A model generated the notes under the pieces. The model was not told the origin of the DNA. It saw only the letters and a program-made list of their open reading frames with translations, and did no database searches. A stretch of DNA of 64,000 bases from Parasedimentitalea maritima. Its GTDB lineage: Bacteria; Pseudomonadota; Alphaproteobacteria; Rhodobacterales; Rhodobacteraceae. Below are positions 16,795 through 25,713 of this stretch, in pieces. The stretch is from NCBI RefSeq assembly GCF_005771405.1, contig NZ_VAUA01000007.1, forward strand, positions 232,519-296,518, in the 5' to 3' direction. Each line of letters opens with the position of its first letter. Within the stretch, counting starts at the first letter, position 1. The translations under genes and the position numbers were made by a program.

Positions 16795-18339
16795 TTAGCT
16801 GCGCTGTTTGCCAATTGCGGGGGCGTCCTGCAGTTTTGCCTGATGGGCAGTGATCCAGTCCAGTGTCTGGTCAAATGGCATCGGGCGACCAATGCCAAAG
16901 CCCTGCACATGGTCACAGCCAAGCTGCGCCAACAGCGCGTGTTCGCCCACGGTTTCCACACCTTCGGCCAGGGTTTCCAGCTCCAGCCGCTCGGCCATCG
17001 TCAGAATGGCACCGATCAGTTTTTGCTGTTCCGGGTCGCGATCAGCTTTCATCACAAAAGACCGGTCGATTTTGATGCGCGAGATGTTGAAGCGGCGTAC
17101 CGAGGCAATCGAGGCATGGCCTGTGCCGAAGTCATCCAGATCAATCTGGCAGCCCAGAGTTCCAAGGCCAGAGATATTGCGGGTGATCACATCATCGGGG
17201 GAATCGCTGACAACAGTTTCAAGGATTTCAACCGAGAGCCGTTCCGGAGCCAGATCAAACCGTTCCATTTCCCATTTGACGCGGTCCACCAGACCAGGGT
17301 TCTGCAATTCATCAGTAGCAAAGTTGACACCAACGGTAGGGACATCCACTCCGGCGGCATCCCAGGCCTTAAGAGCCGTCAGCGCGTGATACAGCATTAC
17401 CTGGCTGAGACGTTCCATCAATCCAGCCTCTTCCAAGGCAGGCAGGAAGGTGGAGGGCGGGATCATGCCATGTACAGGGTGCGACCAGCGGGCCAGTGCC
17501 TCAAATCCAGTTACTTTACCGGTGTCGGTTGAAATCTGCGGCTGGAACCAGGGCTGAATTTGACCACCTTCCAGTGCTGTGGCGGCATCTTCACGCAGAT
17601 CGCTGCGCGCCTTGGTGCGGCGGTGAATGTCGGCGCTATAGGCACGAATACCTGATGGTCCGTTATGCTGCGCATCGCCCAACGCGGCGGTGGAGGCTGA
17701 TAACCAGTCCGAGGGACTGTTTCCTGGGGCGCGGTTACGCATGCAGAAGCCAACCGAACAGGACAGGTAAATCGAGGCGCCATCCAGCGAAATGGGCTCT
17801 TCTAGTGCGGCCTGCAACCGGCCGGCCAGTTGCACGGTGAGCTCAAGGTCTAGCTGTTGTACCGGCATCAGGCAGATTCCGAATTTACTATCGCCAATCC
17901 GGGCAACGGTGTCGTTGTCACGAAGTGTCGCAACGATTCGTTCGCCGCAACGTTGCAACGCCGCATCTCCGGCGGATTGACCATGCCGCGTGACCAGTTC
18001 CTTGTATTCGTCAATTTCCAAAACCAGGGTGGCAGATCTCAGGCCGGTGTCATCGGTGCCGTAGTAGACCCGCTCAAGCTCCATTTCGAAACCTTCACGC
18101 AACAACATGCCAGTGACGCTATCACGCGGAATGTATGACATCTTGGAATTGCCAAAAGCACCCATGGCGGCAAACACGATCGGTAGCCCCAGTGCGACAC
18201 TCAGCAATGCAACCTCACCGCCCAGCCAGAACATGGCAAGGGTCAGTGCTGGTATAAATGCAAGAACCGGAGGGCCAAGCAGGACCGGAGCGATCTTGCT
18301 ACGAATTCGCATCAGTCGACCTGAATTCGGATTGAGCAT
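16795..18339 (-). CDS. Cyclic-di-GMP phosphodiesterase with degenerate GGDEF and intact EAL
   Basis: The 514-residue protein has two N-terminal hydrophobic segments (about 18-38 and 42-60), a GGDEF-fold domain (about 75-245) whose active-site loop reads GDSKF at about 149-153, and an EAL domain (about 255-500). The EAL half keeps FEALAR (EAL at 280-282), NFATDEL, EILET, DDFGTGHAS, KIDRSF and LAEGVET. Thus the cyclase is very probably dead or regulatory, and the phosphodiesterase is probably active, hydrolysing c-di-GMP. No other sensor domain is visible beyond the membrane anchor. It lies between ttcA and yidC without close spacing. Confidence 0.9.
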   Translation of the reverse strand: MLNPNSGRLMRIRSKIAPVLLGPPVLAFIPALTLAMFWLGGEVALLSVALGLPIVFAAMGAFGNSKMSYIPRDSVTGMLLREGFEMELERVYYGTDDTGLRSATLVLEIDEYKELVTRHGQSAGDAALQRCGERIVATLRDNDTVARIGDSKFGICLMPVQQLDLELTVQLAGRLQAALEEPISLDGASIYLSCSVGFCMRNRAPGNSPSDWLSASTAALGDAQHNGPSGIRAYSADIHRRTKARSDLREDAATALEGGQIQPWFQPQISTDTGKVTGFEALARWSHPVHGMIPPSTFLPALEEAGLMERLSQVMLYHALTALKAWDAAGVDVPTVGVNFATDELQNPGLVDRVKWEMERFDLAPERLSVEILETVVSDSPDDVITRNISGLGTLGCQIDLDDFGTGHASIASVRRFNISRIKIDRSFVMKADRDPEQQKLIGAILTMAERLELETLAEGVETVGEHALLAQLGCDHVQGFGIGRPMPFDQTLDWITAHQAKLQDAPAIGKQRS

Positions 18340-18409
18340 GAAATGACCTTTCGCCTAAACGCACCTTACGCGCTAATAGGAGAATAGGGTCGTTGGTCTG
18401 ACTCGACCG

Positions 18410-19306
18410 TTAACGCAGGACGGGAATTTCACCGAAATTTGTATCGGATTCGGTTTTTTTTCGTTCCAGACCCAAGAAATCAAATAATTTGGGGTCCAAC
18501 AGGTGCGAAGGGCGGGCATTCATCAGAGCGCGGAACATCACTTGGCGGCGCCCGGGACTGTTTGATTCCCATCCATCGAGAATCTGTTTGACCTGCTGAC
18601 GCTGCAACCCGTCCTGACTGCCACACAGATCACAGGGGATGATCGGATAGTTCATTGAACGGGCAAACTTTTCACAATCAGCCTCGGCGACATGCGCCAG
18701 GGGTCTGTAAACAAACAGATCGCCCTCTTCATTAATCAACTTGGGGGGCATCGTGGCCAAACGACCGCCATGAAACAGGTTCATGAAAAAGGTTTCCAGA
18801 ATGTCATCCCGGTGATGGCCCAGCACCACAGCAGAACACCCTTCTTCGCGGGCAACACGGTACAGGTTACCCCGGCGCAGGCGCGAGCACAGCGCACAGA
18901 ACGTGCGACCAGCTGGAACCTTGTCCATCACCACGCTGTAGGTGTCCTGATATTCGATTCGGTGCGGCACGCCCATTTTTTCGAGAAATTCAGGCAAAAC
19001 AGTTGCCGGAAATCCGGGTTGCCCCTGATCCAGGTTGCAGGCCAAAAGATCAACCGGCAGTAGTCCGCGCCATTTCAGCTCATACAGGACTGCCAGCAAG
19101 GTATAACTGTCTTTACCGCCAGACAGGCAGACCAGCCACTTCTGCGGCTTGGCATCCGGGTCGCGGGCACCTTGTTCGATCATACCGTACTGTTCAATAG
19201 CCTCGCGTGTATAGCGCACAATACGCTTGCGCAGCTTTTTGAACCCGGTGGTCGAGGGAGCGCCGGCAAACAGCGGGTGGATATCGTCAAGGTCTGTATC
19301 AAGCAT
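18410..19306 (-). CDS. ttcA: tRNA-cytidine(32) 2-sulfurtransferase TtcA
   Basis: The 298-residue ATP-dependent thiolase makes 2-thiocytidine at position 32 of certain tRNAs. The PP-loop [12 protein letters not shown] lies near residue 60, and the CxxC pair [10 protein letters not shown] and CDLCGS should hold the 4Fe-4S cluster. [15 protein letters not shown], a conserved TtcA/TilS segment, follows. The [13 protein letters not shown] region fits TtcA rather than TilS. The protein ends with a variable polar tail. It is a single gene between the cupredoxin (divergent) and the EAL gene. Confidence 0.93.
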   Translation of the reverse strand: MLDTDLDDIHPLFAGAPSTTGFKKLRKRIVRYTREAIEQYGMIEQGARDPDAKPQKWLVCLSGGKDSYTLLAVLYELKWRGLLPVDLLACNLDQGQPGFPATVLPEFLEKMGVPHRIEYQDTYSVVMDKVPAGRTFCALCSRLRRGNLYRVAREEGCSAVVLGHHRDDILETFFMNLFHGGRLATMPPKLINEEGDLFVYRPLAHVAEADCEKFARSMNYPIIPCDLCGSQDGLQRQQVKQILDGWESNSPGRRQVMFRALMNARPSHLLDPKLFDFLGLERKKTESDTNFGEIPVLR

Positions 19307-19497
19307 GTCGGCCCCCTAGCGTTTGGGGGGCGTTTTGCCAAGAAAAAACCAGCTTGGGTAGGTCTTACTTCCACAAAGCTGCACTACGGTTGTTGGTGTT
19401 GAGTTGAGCTAGCGCAAGGTCGATCAGTTTATGGCTGTGCTAGCCAGTCGCAACAGCAGTGCAATCCTGCGTTTGTGTCCGTGTTCAGGTGACCCTT

Positions 19498-19989
19498 ATG
19501 AAACGAATTTCTTCTTATCTGTTTTTGATGGCTTTTGCAGCTGCCCCGGTCTTGGCCGAGAACATCACTGTCGATCTCTCACAGGGGATGAAACACGATG
19601 TGAACCAGGTCACCGACCCGATGGCGACAGCGGCGACGGGTATGTTTCGCTTTGATCCACCGCTGGTTCAGCTTGAGCCAGGTGAAGCCCTGGTGTTTCT
19701 GAATAGCCGTGGTCAGCACACCGTTCATTCGGTGCCACAACTTTGGCCTGCGGACAGAGATCCGGTTGCCATTTCCAACAAGCCGAGGGTCGAAGTGCAA
19801 TTCGACGAACCGGGCGTCTATGGGCTGCGCTGCAACCGGCACGGGCAATACGGTATGGCCATGCTTGTTGTTGTTGGCGACGGCGGTGGGGTGACCAGTA
19901 TTGATGCAGAAGTTGAAGAGATGCGGGCGCATAAGAAGGAAAAACAAGCGTTTCTTGATCTGTTTGCTGCGCATCTAGCTGGCAACTGA
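19498..19989 (+). CDS. Secreted cupredoxin (pseudoazurin/plastocyanin-like)
   Basis: The 163-residue precursor begins MKRISSYLFLMAFAAAP with cleavage after V-L-A. The mature protein has a type 1 copper site pattern: a first His in GQHTVHSVP, then C, H and a downstream Met in YGLRCNRHGQYGMAM (C-N-R-H-x4-M). It is a periplasmic one-electron carrier of the pseudoazurin/amicyanin kind. In addition there is a charged, helical-looking C-terminal extension of about 35 residues (EVEEMRAHKKEKQ...) not usual in pseudoazurin. The GTG/ATG-like upstream start at 19459 would spoil the signal peptide, so 19498 is used. The redox partner is not encoded nearby. Confidence 0.8.
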   Translation: MKRISSYLFLMAFAAAPVLAENITVDLSQGMKHDVNQVTDPMATAATGMFRFDPPLVQLEPGEALVFLNSRGQHTVHSVPQLWPADRDPVAISNKPRVEVQFDEPGVYGLRCNRHGQYGMAMLVVVGDGGGVTSIDAEVEEMRAHKKEKQAFLDLFAAHLAGN

Positions 19990-20156
19990 GCCAACCCTCT
20001 TATCCATGATTGCTCAGGGTGATCCGAGGCGAGCAGTGCCCAGAAATGCGGTGCACTGTACCCGTGTGGGACTGGCCGCTATCCGGATGGGACCTACGTC
20101 TTGTTCGGGGAAGTACTTACTCTGGTTTTGCAACTGCGTTACATACGAGGCCAAGC

Positions 20157-20903
20157 ATGAGTGAGAAGCAAACAAGCCGCGCCGCATTGTTGAATGCCTT
20201 TGACAAAGTGTTTGTTATCAATCTGCCAAACCGCAAAGATCGACGGCTCGGTATCGATCAACAGCTGAAATCAGTGGGGTTGGGGTTGGGGCACCCGGAT
20301 GTGTGTCTTTTTCCTGCAGTCAGACCCAGACGCAAACTTGGCTTTCCATCCATTGGCACGCGCGGCTGTTTTCTGAGCCACATTGGGGTTTTGGAACAAG
20401 CGATATCGATGAATTTGAAACGATTTCTGGTGCTGGAAGATGACGCGGATTTTTCAGACAACTTCTCGCTTCGGTTCAGAGAGGTGTCGCGATACTTGAA
20501 GCAAATTGATTGGGATATGGTCTATGGGCATATGCCAGCGGGGGTCCCAAAGCCCGATTTCAAACAAAGAATGCGAATCGCATTGGTCGCGCCGGATGCC
20601 GCAATTGAATGTTTGCATTTCTATGGGGTTTCCGGGCGGTGCGCGGTAAAGGCATTGCCCTACCTGAAGAACATTCTGCAGCGCCCTGCTGGCGATCCGC
20701 GTGGCGGCGCGATGCATGTTGATGGTGCCTACTCCTGGTTTCGCAAAAGTCATCCGGAATTGGTGACAGTGGCGGTTGACCCGCCGCTAGCTGTGCAGCG
20801 CCCCTCACGGTCCGACATTCATGACCTGCAGTGGTTTGACCGTCAAAAGTTGCTTCGACCAATGACTAATTTAGCGCGCCGTCTAAAACGGAGTGTTGCT
20901 TAG
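20157..20903 (+). CDS. Family 25 glycosyltransferase (LPS biosynthesis type)
   Basis: The 248-residue protein begins MSEKQTSRAAL and soon shows F-V-I-N-L-P-N-R-K-D-R-R, the opening motif of GT25 (LpsA/LgtB-like transferases). RGCFLSHIGVLEQA and the D-x-D-like LVLEDDADF follow, as in the family. These enzymes transfer galactose or glucose onto lipopolysaccharide or surface saccharides in the cytoplasm. A TTG extension to 20010 has no family support. The stop region overlaps the convergent yidD gene by 4 bases. Its isolation from other LPS genes leaves the acceptor unknown. Confidence 0.82.
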   Translation: MSEKQTSRAALLNAFDKVFVINLPNRKDRRLGIDQQLKSVGLGLGHPDVCLFPAVRPRRKLGFPSIGTRGCFLSHIGVLEQAISMNLKRFLVLEDDADFSDNFSLRFREVSRYLKQIDWDMVYGHMPAGVPKPDFKQRMRIALVAPDAAIECLHFYGVSGRCAVKALPYLKNILQRPAGDPRGGAMHVDGAYSWFRKSHPELVTVAVDPPLAVQRPSRSDIHDLQWFDRQKLLRPMTNLARRLKRSVA

Positions 20904-21142
20904 GGCGCTGGTGGGTCGTTCTTATCAGGGACAGGATCATAGCCATCGCGTCCTAAGGGGTGACAACGCCCGATACGTTTGGCGGCCAGCCAGCTGCCCT
21001 TGAACGCACCATGCTTTTCAAGGGCTTCTAGCGCGTAGGCCGAACATGTCGGTTGATAACGGCAGTTGAAGCCAACCCAGGGGCTGAAGATCAGCCGATA
21101 GGCCCGTACGGGCAGGGCGATGATATGGGCCAGCGGGTTCAT
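20900..21142 (-). CDS. yidD: Membrane protein insertion efficiency factor YidD
   Basis: The 80-residue protein has the family core YRLIFSPWVGFNCRYQPTCS and YALEALEKHG, with the closing R-C-H-P-L-G-R-D-G-Y-D-P-V-P. Three conserved Cys are present. YidD sits at the inner membrane and helps YidC-dependent insertion. It lies 40 bases after the rnpA stop and overlaps the 3' end of the convergent glycosyltransferase gene by four bases. In many genomes yidC is next; here ttcA, the EAL gene and others lie between. Confidence 0.94.
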   Translation of the reverse strand: MNPLAHIIALPVRAYRLIFSPWVGFNCRYQPTCSAYALEALEKHGAFKGSWLAAKRIGRCHPLGRDGYDPVPDKNDPPAP

Positions 21143-21182
21143 GAGAGGATAAATAGGGGCGCCAACAGGAACAGGAAAGAGA

Positions 21183-21509
21183 TCAGCGGTGAATTTTCTT
21201 CAACGCATAGAGGAAATCGCCCTGCAGGTCTTCAAAAGGCCGATTGGCGGTTTCCTTGGCGCGTCCGATCAGAACATAGTCCCAACCGGGCAGGCCATGC
21301 TCGGCCAGATTTAGCCGCGCTACTTCACGCAACCGACGTTTGGCACGATTGCGGGCCACGGCATTGCCGACTTTCTTGGAACAGGTAAACCCAACCCGAA
21401 TCCCATCACCATCGCCGCGATTGCGACCCTGCACCATCATGCCTTTGCTGCCTTGCCGACGGGCGCGGGCAGCAGCAAGGAATTCGCTGCGTTTGGAGAG
21501 TACCTGCAT
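21183..21509 (-). CDS. rnpA: Ribonuclease P protein component
   Basis: The 108-residue basic protein opens with LSKRSEFLAAARARRQGSKG, typical of RnpA. The RNR-type signature GNAVARNRAKRRLREVAR follows at about residues 50-65, then a hydrophobic D-Y-V-L-I-G-R strand. It binds the catalytic RNase P RNA and helps remove 5' leaders of tRNAs. It is downstream of rpmH with a long inverted repeat between the two, and upstream of yidD. Confidence 0.94.
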   Translation of the reverse strand: MQVLSKRSEFLAAARARRQGSKGMMVQGRNRGDGDGIRVGFTCSKKVGNAVARNRAKRRLREVARLNLAEHGLPGWDYVLIGRAKETANRPFEDLQGDFLYALKKIHR

Positions 21510-21550
21510 ATTGACCTATGGCAATTGAAAGAGGCGATGGACAAACGGAA

Positions 21551-21606
21551 ACCGCCGGAGGCGTTTCCCAAGGGTGGCAATGCCATCCGTGGGGGCCTCC
21601 GGCGGT
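21551..21606 (-). other. Long inverted repeat between rpmH and rnpA
   Basis: ACCGCCGGAGGC (21551-21562) pairs perfectly with GCCTCCGGCGGT (21595-21606). The 32 bases between contain a second near-palindrome around GGTGGCAATGCCATCC. In the rpmH-rnpA transcript this would form a long two-tier hairpin 31 bases after the rpmH stop. It may be an attenuator or a processing site that lowers rnpA relative to the far more abundant L34; that role is inferred. Confidence 0.7.
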
Positions 21607-21636
21607 CTAAAATCCGTCAGAAAACTGAGTGCGCGT

Positions 21637-21771
21637 TTATGCGCTCAGCTCTTTGCGGCCGTGTGCACGACGTGCATTCAGGATCTTGCGGCCTGCCTTA
21701 GTGGCCATGCGCGCACGAAAACCGTGGCGACGTTTACGAACCAGGTTCGAAGGCTGAAAGGTGCGTTTCAT
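21637..21771 (-). CDS. rpmH: 50S ribosomal protein L34
   Basis: The 44-residue, very basic protein reads [20 protein letters not shown] at the start, continues [16 protein letters not shown] and ends GRKELSA with TAA at 21637-21639. This is a complete, standard L34. It is too short for a length-limited gene scan but unmistakable. A CCGGAGCG ribosome site lies before the ATG and a good sigma-70-type promoter about 65 bases upstream. It leads rpmH-rnpA-yidD. Confidence 0.97.
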   Translation of the reverse strand: MKRTFQPSNLVRKRRHGFRARMATKAGRKILNARRAHGRKELSA

Positions 21772-21839
21772 CGCTCCGGTCTCCATCTATTTATGTCGAA
21801 GGCATACAAAAGCCCCCGAGGTGTCTATCTCGAACCCGG

Positions 21840-21868
21840 TCATTAGAAGGGATTGGCGGGCGAGTCAA
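21840..21868 (-). promoter_or_regulatory. Probable sigma-70-type promoter of rpmH
   Basis: On the minus strand TTGACT (21868-21863) and TAATGA (21845-21840) are separated by exactly 17 bases, with the rpmH start about 70 bases downstream. The 337-base gap between rpmH and the TVP38 gene shows no other feature I can support. I see no cluster of DnaA boxes there. Confidence 0.6.
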
Positions 21869-22108
21869 ACCCTGTGAGGTGGGTTTTCGGTCGGATCGCT
21901 ATTTTTTTGACTTTTTGGATTGGGGTGAAGGATGGTTTGCGGAGGTTGCGGTGTCAATCGGCATCAGGAAGGGCGGGGGCGGACCAGTTTCTGAAACCAT
22001 TCTCACAAATCTGCTGGCTGTGATCACTGAGCCGTGATTTCTCTGTACCTGTACTCGCCTCATCCACATTTTGAGCATAGCAGGGGACAAACGGAGACCA
22101 AATTGCCA

Positions 22109-22846
22109 ATGACTGAAACGAGTAACACGCCCAAACGCTCCATTTTGCGCCATCTGCCATTGTTGGTCGTGCTGGTGGTTGCGGTGATCGGTGCCTTTAC
22201 CCTGCGCGATTATCTGAGCTTTGACACCCTGCGTGACAATCGCGAATCGCTGTTGGCTTACCGCGATCAGAATTTTGCGGGCCTCGTTGTGCTGTTCCTT
22301 GCAGTTTACATAACCATCGTAGCCTTTTCGCTCCCGGGGGCGGCTGTTGCATCGGTGACGGGTGGGTTCTTGTTTGGACTGGCCGCAGGTACCTTGTTCA
22401 ACGTCTCGGCGGCGACTATCGGCGCGGCAGCAATTTTTACGGCAGCGCGGCTGGGGCTGGGCGACCTGCTGGCGGCGAAGCTGGAAGCGTCTGAAGGACG
22501 AATGCAAAAGTTCAAAACCGGATTGCGGGAAAATGAGGTGCCGGTGCTGCTGCTGATCAGGCTGGTGCCTGCGGTGCCATTCTTTGTCGCCAATTTGTTG
22601 CCCGCACTGGTTGGGGTCAGGTTTCGAACCTTTTTGTGGACCACCGCGCTGGGCATCATTCCCGGTGCTATAGTCTTTACCTGGATTGGCGTAGGGCTTG
22701 GCGAGGTGTTCGATAGGGGGGGCGATCCGGACCTGTCTCTGTTGTGGGAGCCTCATATCATTGGGCCAATTTTGGCGCTCTGTGCCCTTGCAACACTGCC
22801 GATCATTATTAACTCGATCCGTAGCAAGAAAGAGGCCCGAGGATGA
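22109..22846 (+). CDS. TVP38/TMEM64 (DedA-like) membrane protein
   Basis: The 245-residue inner-membrane protein has an N-terminal helix (about 16-36), then AVYITIVAFSLPGAAVASVTGG and FNVSAATIGAAAIFTAAR, typical of the VTT domain. The signature-like VPVLLLIRLVPAVPFFVANLLPAL comes next, before a C-terminal helix. Family members are thought to move lipids or ions across the bilayer; a precise activity is not known. The start is chosen at 22109 after GGAG. The next gene overlaps as ATGA, the common pairing of a VTT protein with a flavin disulfide reductase. Confidence 0.85.
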   Translation: MTETSNTPKRSILRHLPLLVVLVVAVIGAFTLRDYLSFDTLRDNRESLLAYRDQNFAGLVVLFLAVYITIVAFSLPGAAVASVTGGFLFGLAAGTLFNVSAATIGAAAIFTAARLGLGDLLAAKLEASEGRMQKFKTGLRENEVPVLLLIRLVPAVPFFVANLLPALVGVRFRTFLWTTALGIIPGAIVFTWIGVGLGEVFDRGGDPDLSLLWEPHIIGPILALCALATLPIIINSIRSKKEARG

Positions 22847-24261
22847 CAGATATCGAATGTGACCTGCTTGTTATTGGTGCCGGGTCCGGTGGGCTGTCAG
22901 TTGCCGCAGGTGCCAGCCAGATGGGGGCCGATGTGGTGCTGCTGGAAGGCCACAAGATGGGTGGCGATTGCCTGAACTATGGCTGTGTGCCTTCCAAGGC
23001 GCTGCTAGCCAGCGCCAAAGCCGCTTATGGGCAGAACAACACCGCAGCCTTAGGCGTCGCAGATCAAGTGCCGCAGGTGAGCTATGCGGCTGCAATGGAC
23101 CATGTCCAAGGCGTGATTAGATCCATAGAGCCGATGGACAGTCAGGACCGGTTCGAAAGTTTTGGCGTGCGGGTGATCCGGGAGTTCGGCCATTTCATCT
23201 CTCCGACGCAGGTACAGGCAGGGGAGCAGGTGATAACCGCGCGTCGTGTAGTGATCGCGACGGGGTCTTCACCGCTTGTGCCACCAATCCCTGGTCTGGC
23301 GGATGTGCCTTATGAGACAAATGAGACCCTGTTTGATCAGCGGACAAAGCCAGATCACCTGTTGATCATTGGCGGTGGTCCGATTGGCATGGAAATGGCT
23401 CAGGCGCATGTCCGGCTGGGCTGCAAAGTCACCGTCATCGAAGCTGCAAGAGCGCTGGGCAAAGATGATCCCGAACTGGCAAAGATCGTTCTGGATAGCC
23501 TTCGCGATGAAGGTGTCGAGATTGCCGAGGGCGCACTGGTGAGCAAAGTGCGCGGCACGGCTGGGGCAATTGAGGTTGAAACCAAGGATGGGAGTATCTT
23601 CAAAGGGTCGCATTTGCTGATGGCGGTCGGGCGCAAAGCCAATACCGACCGCTTAAACCTAGAGGCTGCAGGCATCGCAACTCACCGGACAGGCATTCAG
23701 GTCGACGACGAGCTGCGCACCAGCAACAAACGCGTCTATGCGATTGGCGACGTGGCGGGTGGGATGCAGTTCACTCATGTGGCCGGGTATCAAGCCGGGG
23801 TCATCATACGATCCGTCCTATTTGGGCTGCCATCACGCGCGAAAACTGACCACATCCCCTGGACCACCTATACCGACCCTGAATTGGCGCAGGTGGGGAT
23901 GACGGAACGTCAGGCGCGAGATGTCTATGGGGCCAAACTCGAGGTTATCCGATTCGACTACCTGCATAACGACCGGGCCATGGCAGAGCGTAAGACCAAA
24001 GGGTTTATCAAGGTGATGGTGGCCAAAGGACGACCCGTTGGGGCCTCGATTGTTGGGCATCAAGCGGGCGAGTTGATCAGCACCTGGTCGCTGGCTCTGG
24101 CCAACAGGTTGAAGATGAGCCAGATTGCGGCGATGGTGGCGCCCTATCCGACGATTGGCGAGATCAACAAACGTGTAGCTGGGGCCTATTTCTCGCCGCG
24201 GCTTTTTGATAGTCAATTCGTTAAACCCGCGGTCCAGTTTGTACAGCGCTGGATTCCCTGA
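22843..24261 (+). CDS. FAD-dependent pyridine nucleotide-disulfide oxidoreductase
   Basis: The 472-residue flavoprotein starts with VIGAGSGGLSVAAGASQMGA (FAD-binding GxGxxG). It carries the redox pair in GGDCLNYGCVPSKALL, a second GGGPIGMEMAQ nucleotide site and a C-terminal dimerisation domain with HNDRAMAE and PYPTIGE. The C-x4-C disulfide puts it with mercuric reductase, dihydrolipoyl dehydrogenase and glutathione reductase. The usual H-x4-E catalytic pair of lipoamide dehydrogenase (HAHPTLSE) is replaced by a V-A-P-Y-P-T-I-G-E segment lacking the His. It is therefore not a standard Lpd, and the disulfide substrate is open. It is translationally coupled to the TVP38 gene. Confidence 0.88.
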   Translation: MTDIECDLLVIGAGSGGLSVAAGASQMGADVVLLEGHKMGGDCLNYGCVPSKALLASAKAAYGQNNTAALGVADQVPQVSYAAAMDHVQGVIRSIEPMDSQDRFESFGVRVIREFGHFISPTQVQAGEQVITARRVVIATGSSPLVPPIPGLADVPYETNETLFDQRTKPDHLLIIGGGPIGMEMAQAHVRLGCKVTVIEAARALGKDDPELAKIVLDSLRDEGVEIAEGALVSKVRGTAGAIEVETKDGSIFKGSHLLMAVGRKANTDRLNLEAAGIATHRTGIQVDDELRTSNKRVYAIGDVAGGMQFTHVAGYQAGVIIRSVLFGLPSRAKTDHIPWTTYTDPELAQVGMTERQARDVYGAKLEVIRFDYLHNDRAMAERKTKGFIKVMVAKGRPVGASIVGHQAGELISTWSLALANRLKMSQIAAMVAPYPTIGEINKRVAGAYFSPRLFDSQFVKPAVQFVQRWIP

Positions 24262-24276
24262 GCCAGAAAGGCCGCA

Positions 24277-25662
24277 ATGCTGAATTCGCTCTCAGGCCGA
24301 TTTCTGATCCTGACCACGATTTTCGTGATGTTGGCAGAAATTCTGATTTTTGTGCCGTCGATCGCCCGGTTTCGTGAGGATTACCTGCTGGCGCGTCTGG
24401 AGCGGGCGCAGATCGCATCGCTGGCATTACTGGCGGATGATATGCTGGAAACGGCCCTAGAGGCCGAACTGCTGGAAAACGCAGGGGTGTTCAACGTGGT
24501 GCTGCGGCGTGATGAAATGCGCCAGTTGATGCTATCCTCACCTATCCCACAACCCATCGACGAGACATACGATCTGCGGATGGCGAGTCCGGTTGTTCTG
24601 ATCAAGGATGCAATGGTCCGTTTGGTGACTCCGGGCAATCAGGTCGTCCGCGTAATCGGTGCGCCAGTGCGTGAGGCTGGTTTGCTGATTGAGGTCACGA
24701 TGGAGACTGCACCGCTGCGGATGGCAATGCTGGATTACGGGGTGCGAATCCTGGTGCTGTCGGCTGTGATTTCGGTGTTCACGGCGTTGCTGTTGTTTGT
24801 CGCGGTGAGGGCCATTTTGGTCAAGCCTATCAAAGTGGTGGTGGGGTATATGCAGCGCTATGCTGCTGCCCCCGAAGACGCCCGTGGTATTATCCATCCC
24901 AGCGCCGGTGTGACGGAACTGCGCGAAGCTGAAGAAGCCTTGTTGCAGTTGCAGACAGAACTAACCCAGGCGCTAAAGCAAAAGGAACGGCTGGCGCAAT
25001 TGGGCGAGGCGGTGGCCAAGGTCAGCCATGACCTGCGCAATATCCTGACATCAGCACAGCTGTTCACCGACCGGATTGAGATGAGTGAAGACCCCTTGGT
25101 TCGACGTTTGGCGCCTAAACTGGTGAACTCGATCACCCGCGCGGTGTCATTGTGTGAGGGAACATTGGCCTTTGGACGCGCAGAAGAACCCGCCCCAACG
25201 CTGACCATGGTGAATTTGTGCGAAGTGGTTGATGATCTGGTCGAAGCGGAACGGGTGACGCTGGGCGATGATAAGGTCGTCATTGTCAGCGAGGTTCCGG
25301 CGGATCTGGTGGTGCGCGCCGACCCCGAACAGATTTATCGCATTGTGATGAACCTGGCGCGCAATGCCAGGCAGGCGATCACTGCCACTGGCAATGCGGG
25401 AACGGTGACAATCTCGGCCTTTGAAGATAGCGACGCCTGGTGGATCAGTATCAGTGATACCGGGCCGGGGCTGCCCAAGCGGGCACGGGAGAATCTGTTC
25501 ACTCCGTTTCAAGGAGGCGCCCGCAAAGGTGGGTCGGGGTTGGGGTTGGCAATTGCAGCCGAGTTGAGCCGGGGCCATGGGGGATCCGTCAGCCTGCGTC
25601 AGACCGGTCCCGAGGGCACCATTTTTGATGTTTGCCTGCCCAAAGGGGATGGCACCATTTAA
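24277..25662 (+). CDS. Membrane sensor histidine kinase
   Basis: The 461-residue kinase has a first helix (about 8-28), an extracytoplasmic region of about 125 residues, a second helix (about 157-180), a HAMP-like linker with coiled coil (about 181-240), and the phosphoacceptor H251 in KVSHDLRNILTSAQ. The N box (NLARNARQAI), G1 (SDTGPGLP), F box (LFTPFQGG) and G2 (GGSGLGLAIA) form the ATPase domain. No response regulator is adjacent, so it is an orphan in this window. It starts 15 bases after the flavoprotein gene and may share its transcript. The signal it senses is unknown. Confidence 0.9.
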   Translation: MLNSLSGRFLILTTIFVMLAEILIFVPSIARFREDYLLARLERAQIASLALLADDMLETALEAELLENAGVFNVVLRRDEMRQLMLSSPIPQPIDETYDLRMASPVVLIKDAMVRLVTPGNQVVRVIGAPVREAGLLIEVTMETAPLRMAMLDYGVRILVLSAVISVFTALLLFVAVRAILVKPIKVVVGYMQRYAAAPEDARGIIHPSAGVTELREAEEALLQLQTELTQALKQKERLAQLGEAVAKVSHDLRNILTSAQLFTDRIEMSEDPLVRRLAPKLVNSITRAVSLCEGTLAFGRAEEPAPTLTMVNLCEVVDDLVEAERVTLGDDKVVIVSEVPADLVVRADPEQIYRIVMNLARNARQAITATGNAGTVTISAFEDSDAWWISISDTGPGLPKRARENLFTPFQGGARKGGSGLGLAIAAELSRGHGGSVSLRQTGPEGTIFDVCLPKGDGTI

Positions 25663-25713
25663 ATTCGTTTTTGGGGTTGCTCATTTCCGCCGCTCAGATT
25701 ACATCCCGCCCTT

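Noticed and set aside
21637..22108. Replication origin near rpmH
   Set aside because: There is no dnaA gene or cluster of DnaA boxes; the gap is explained by the rpmH promoter.
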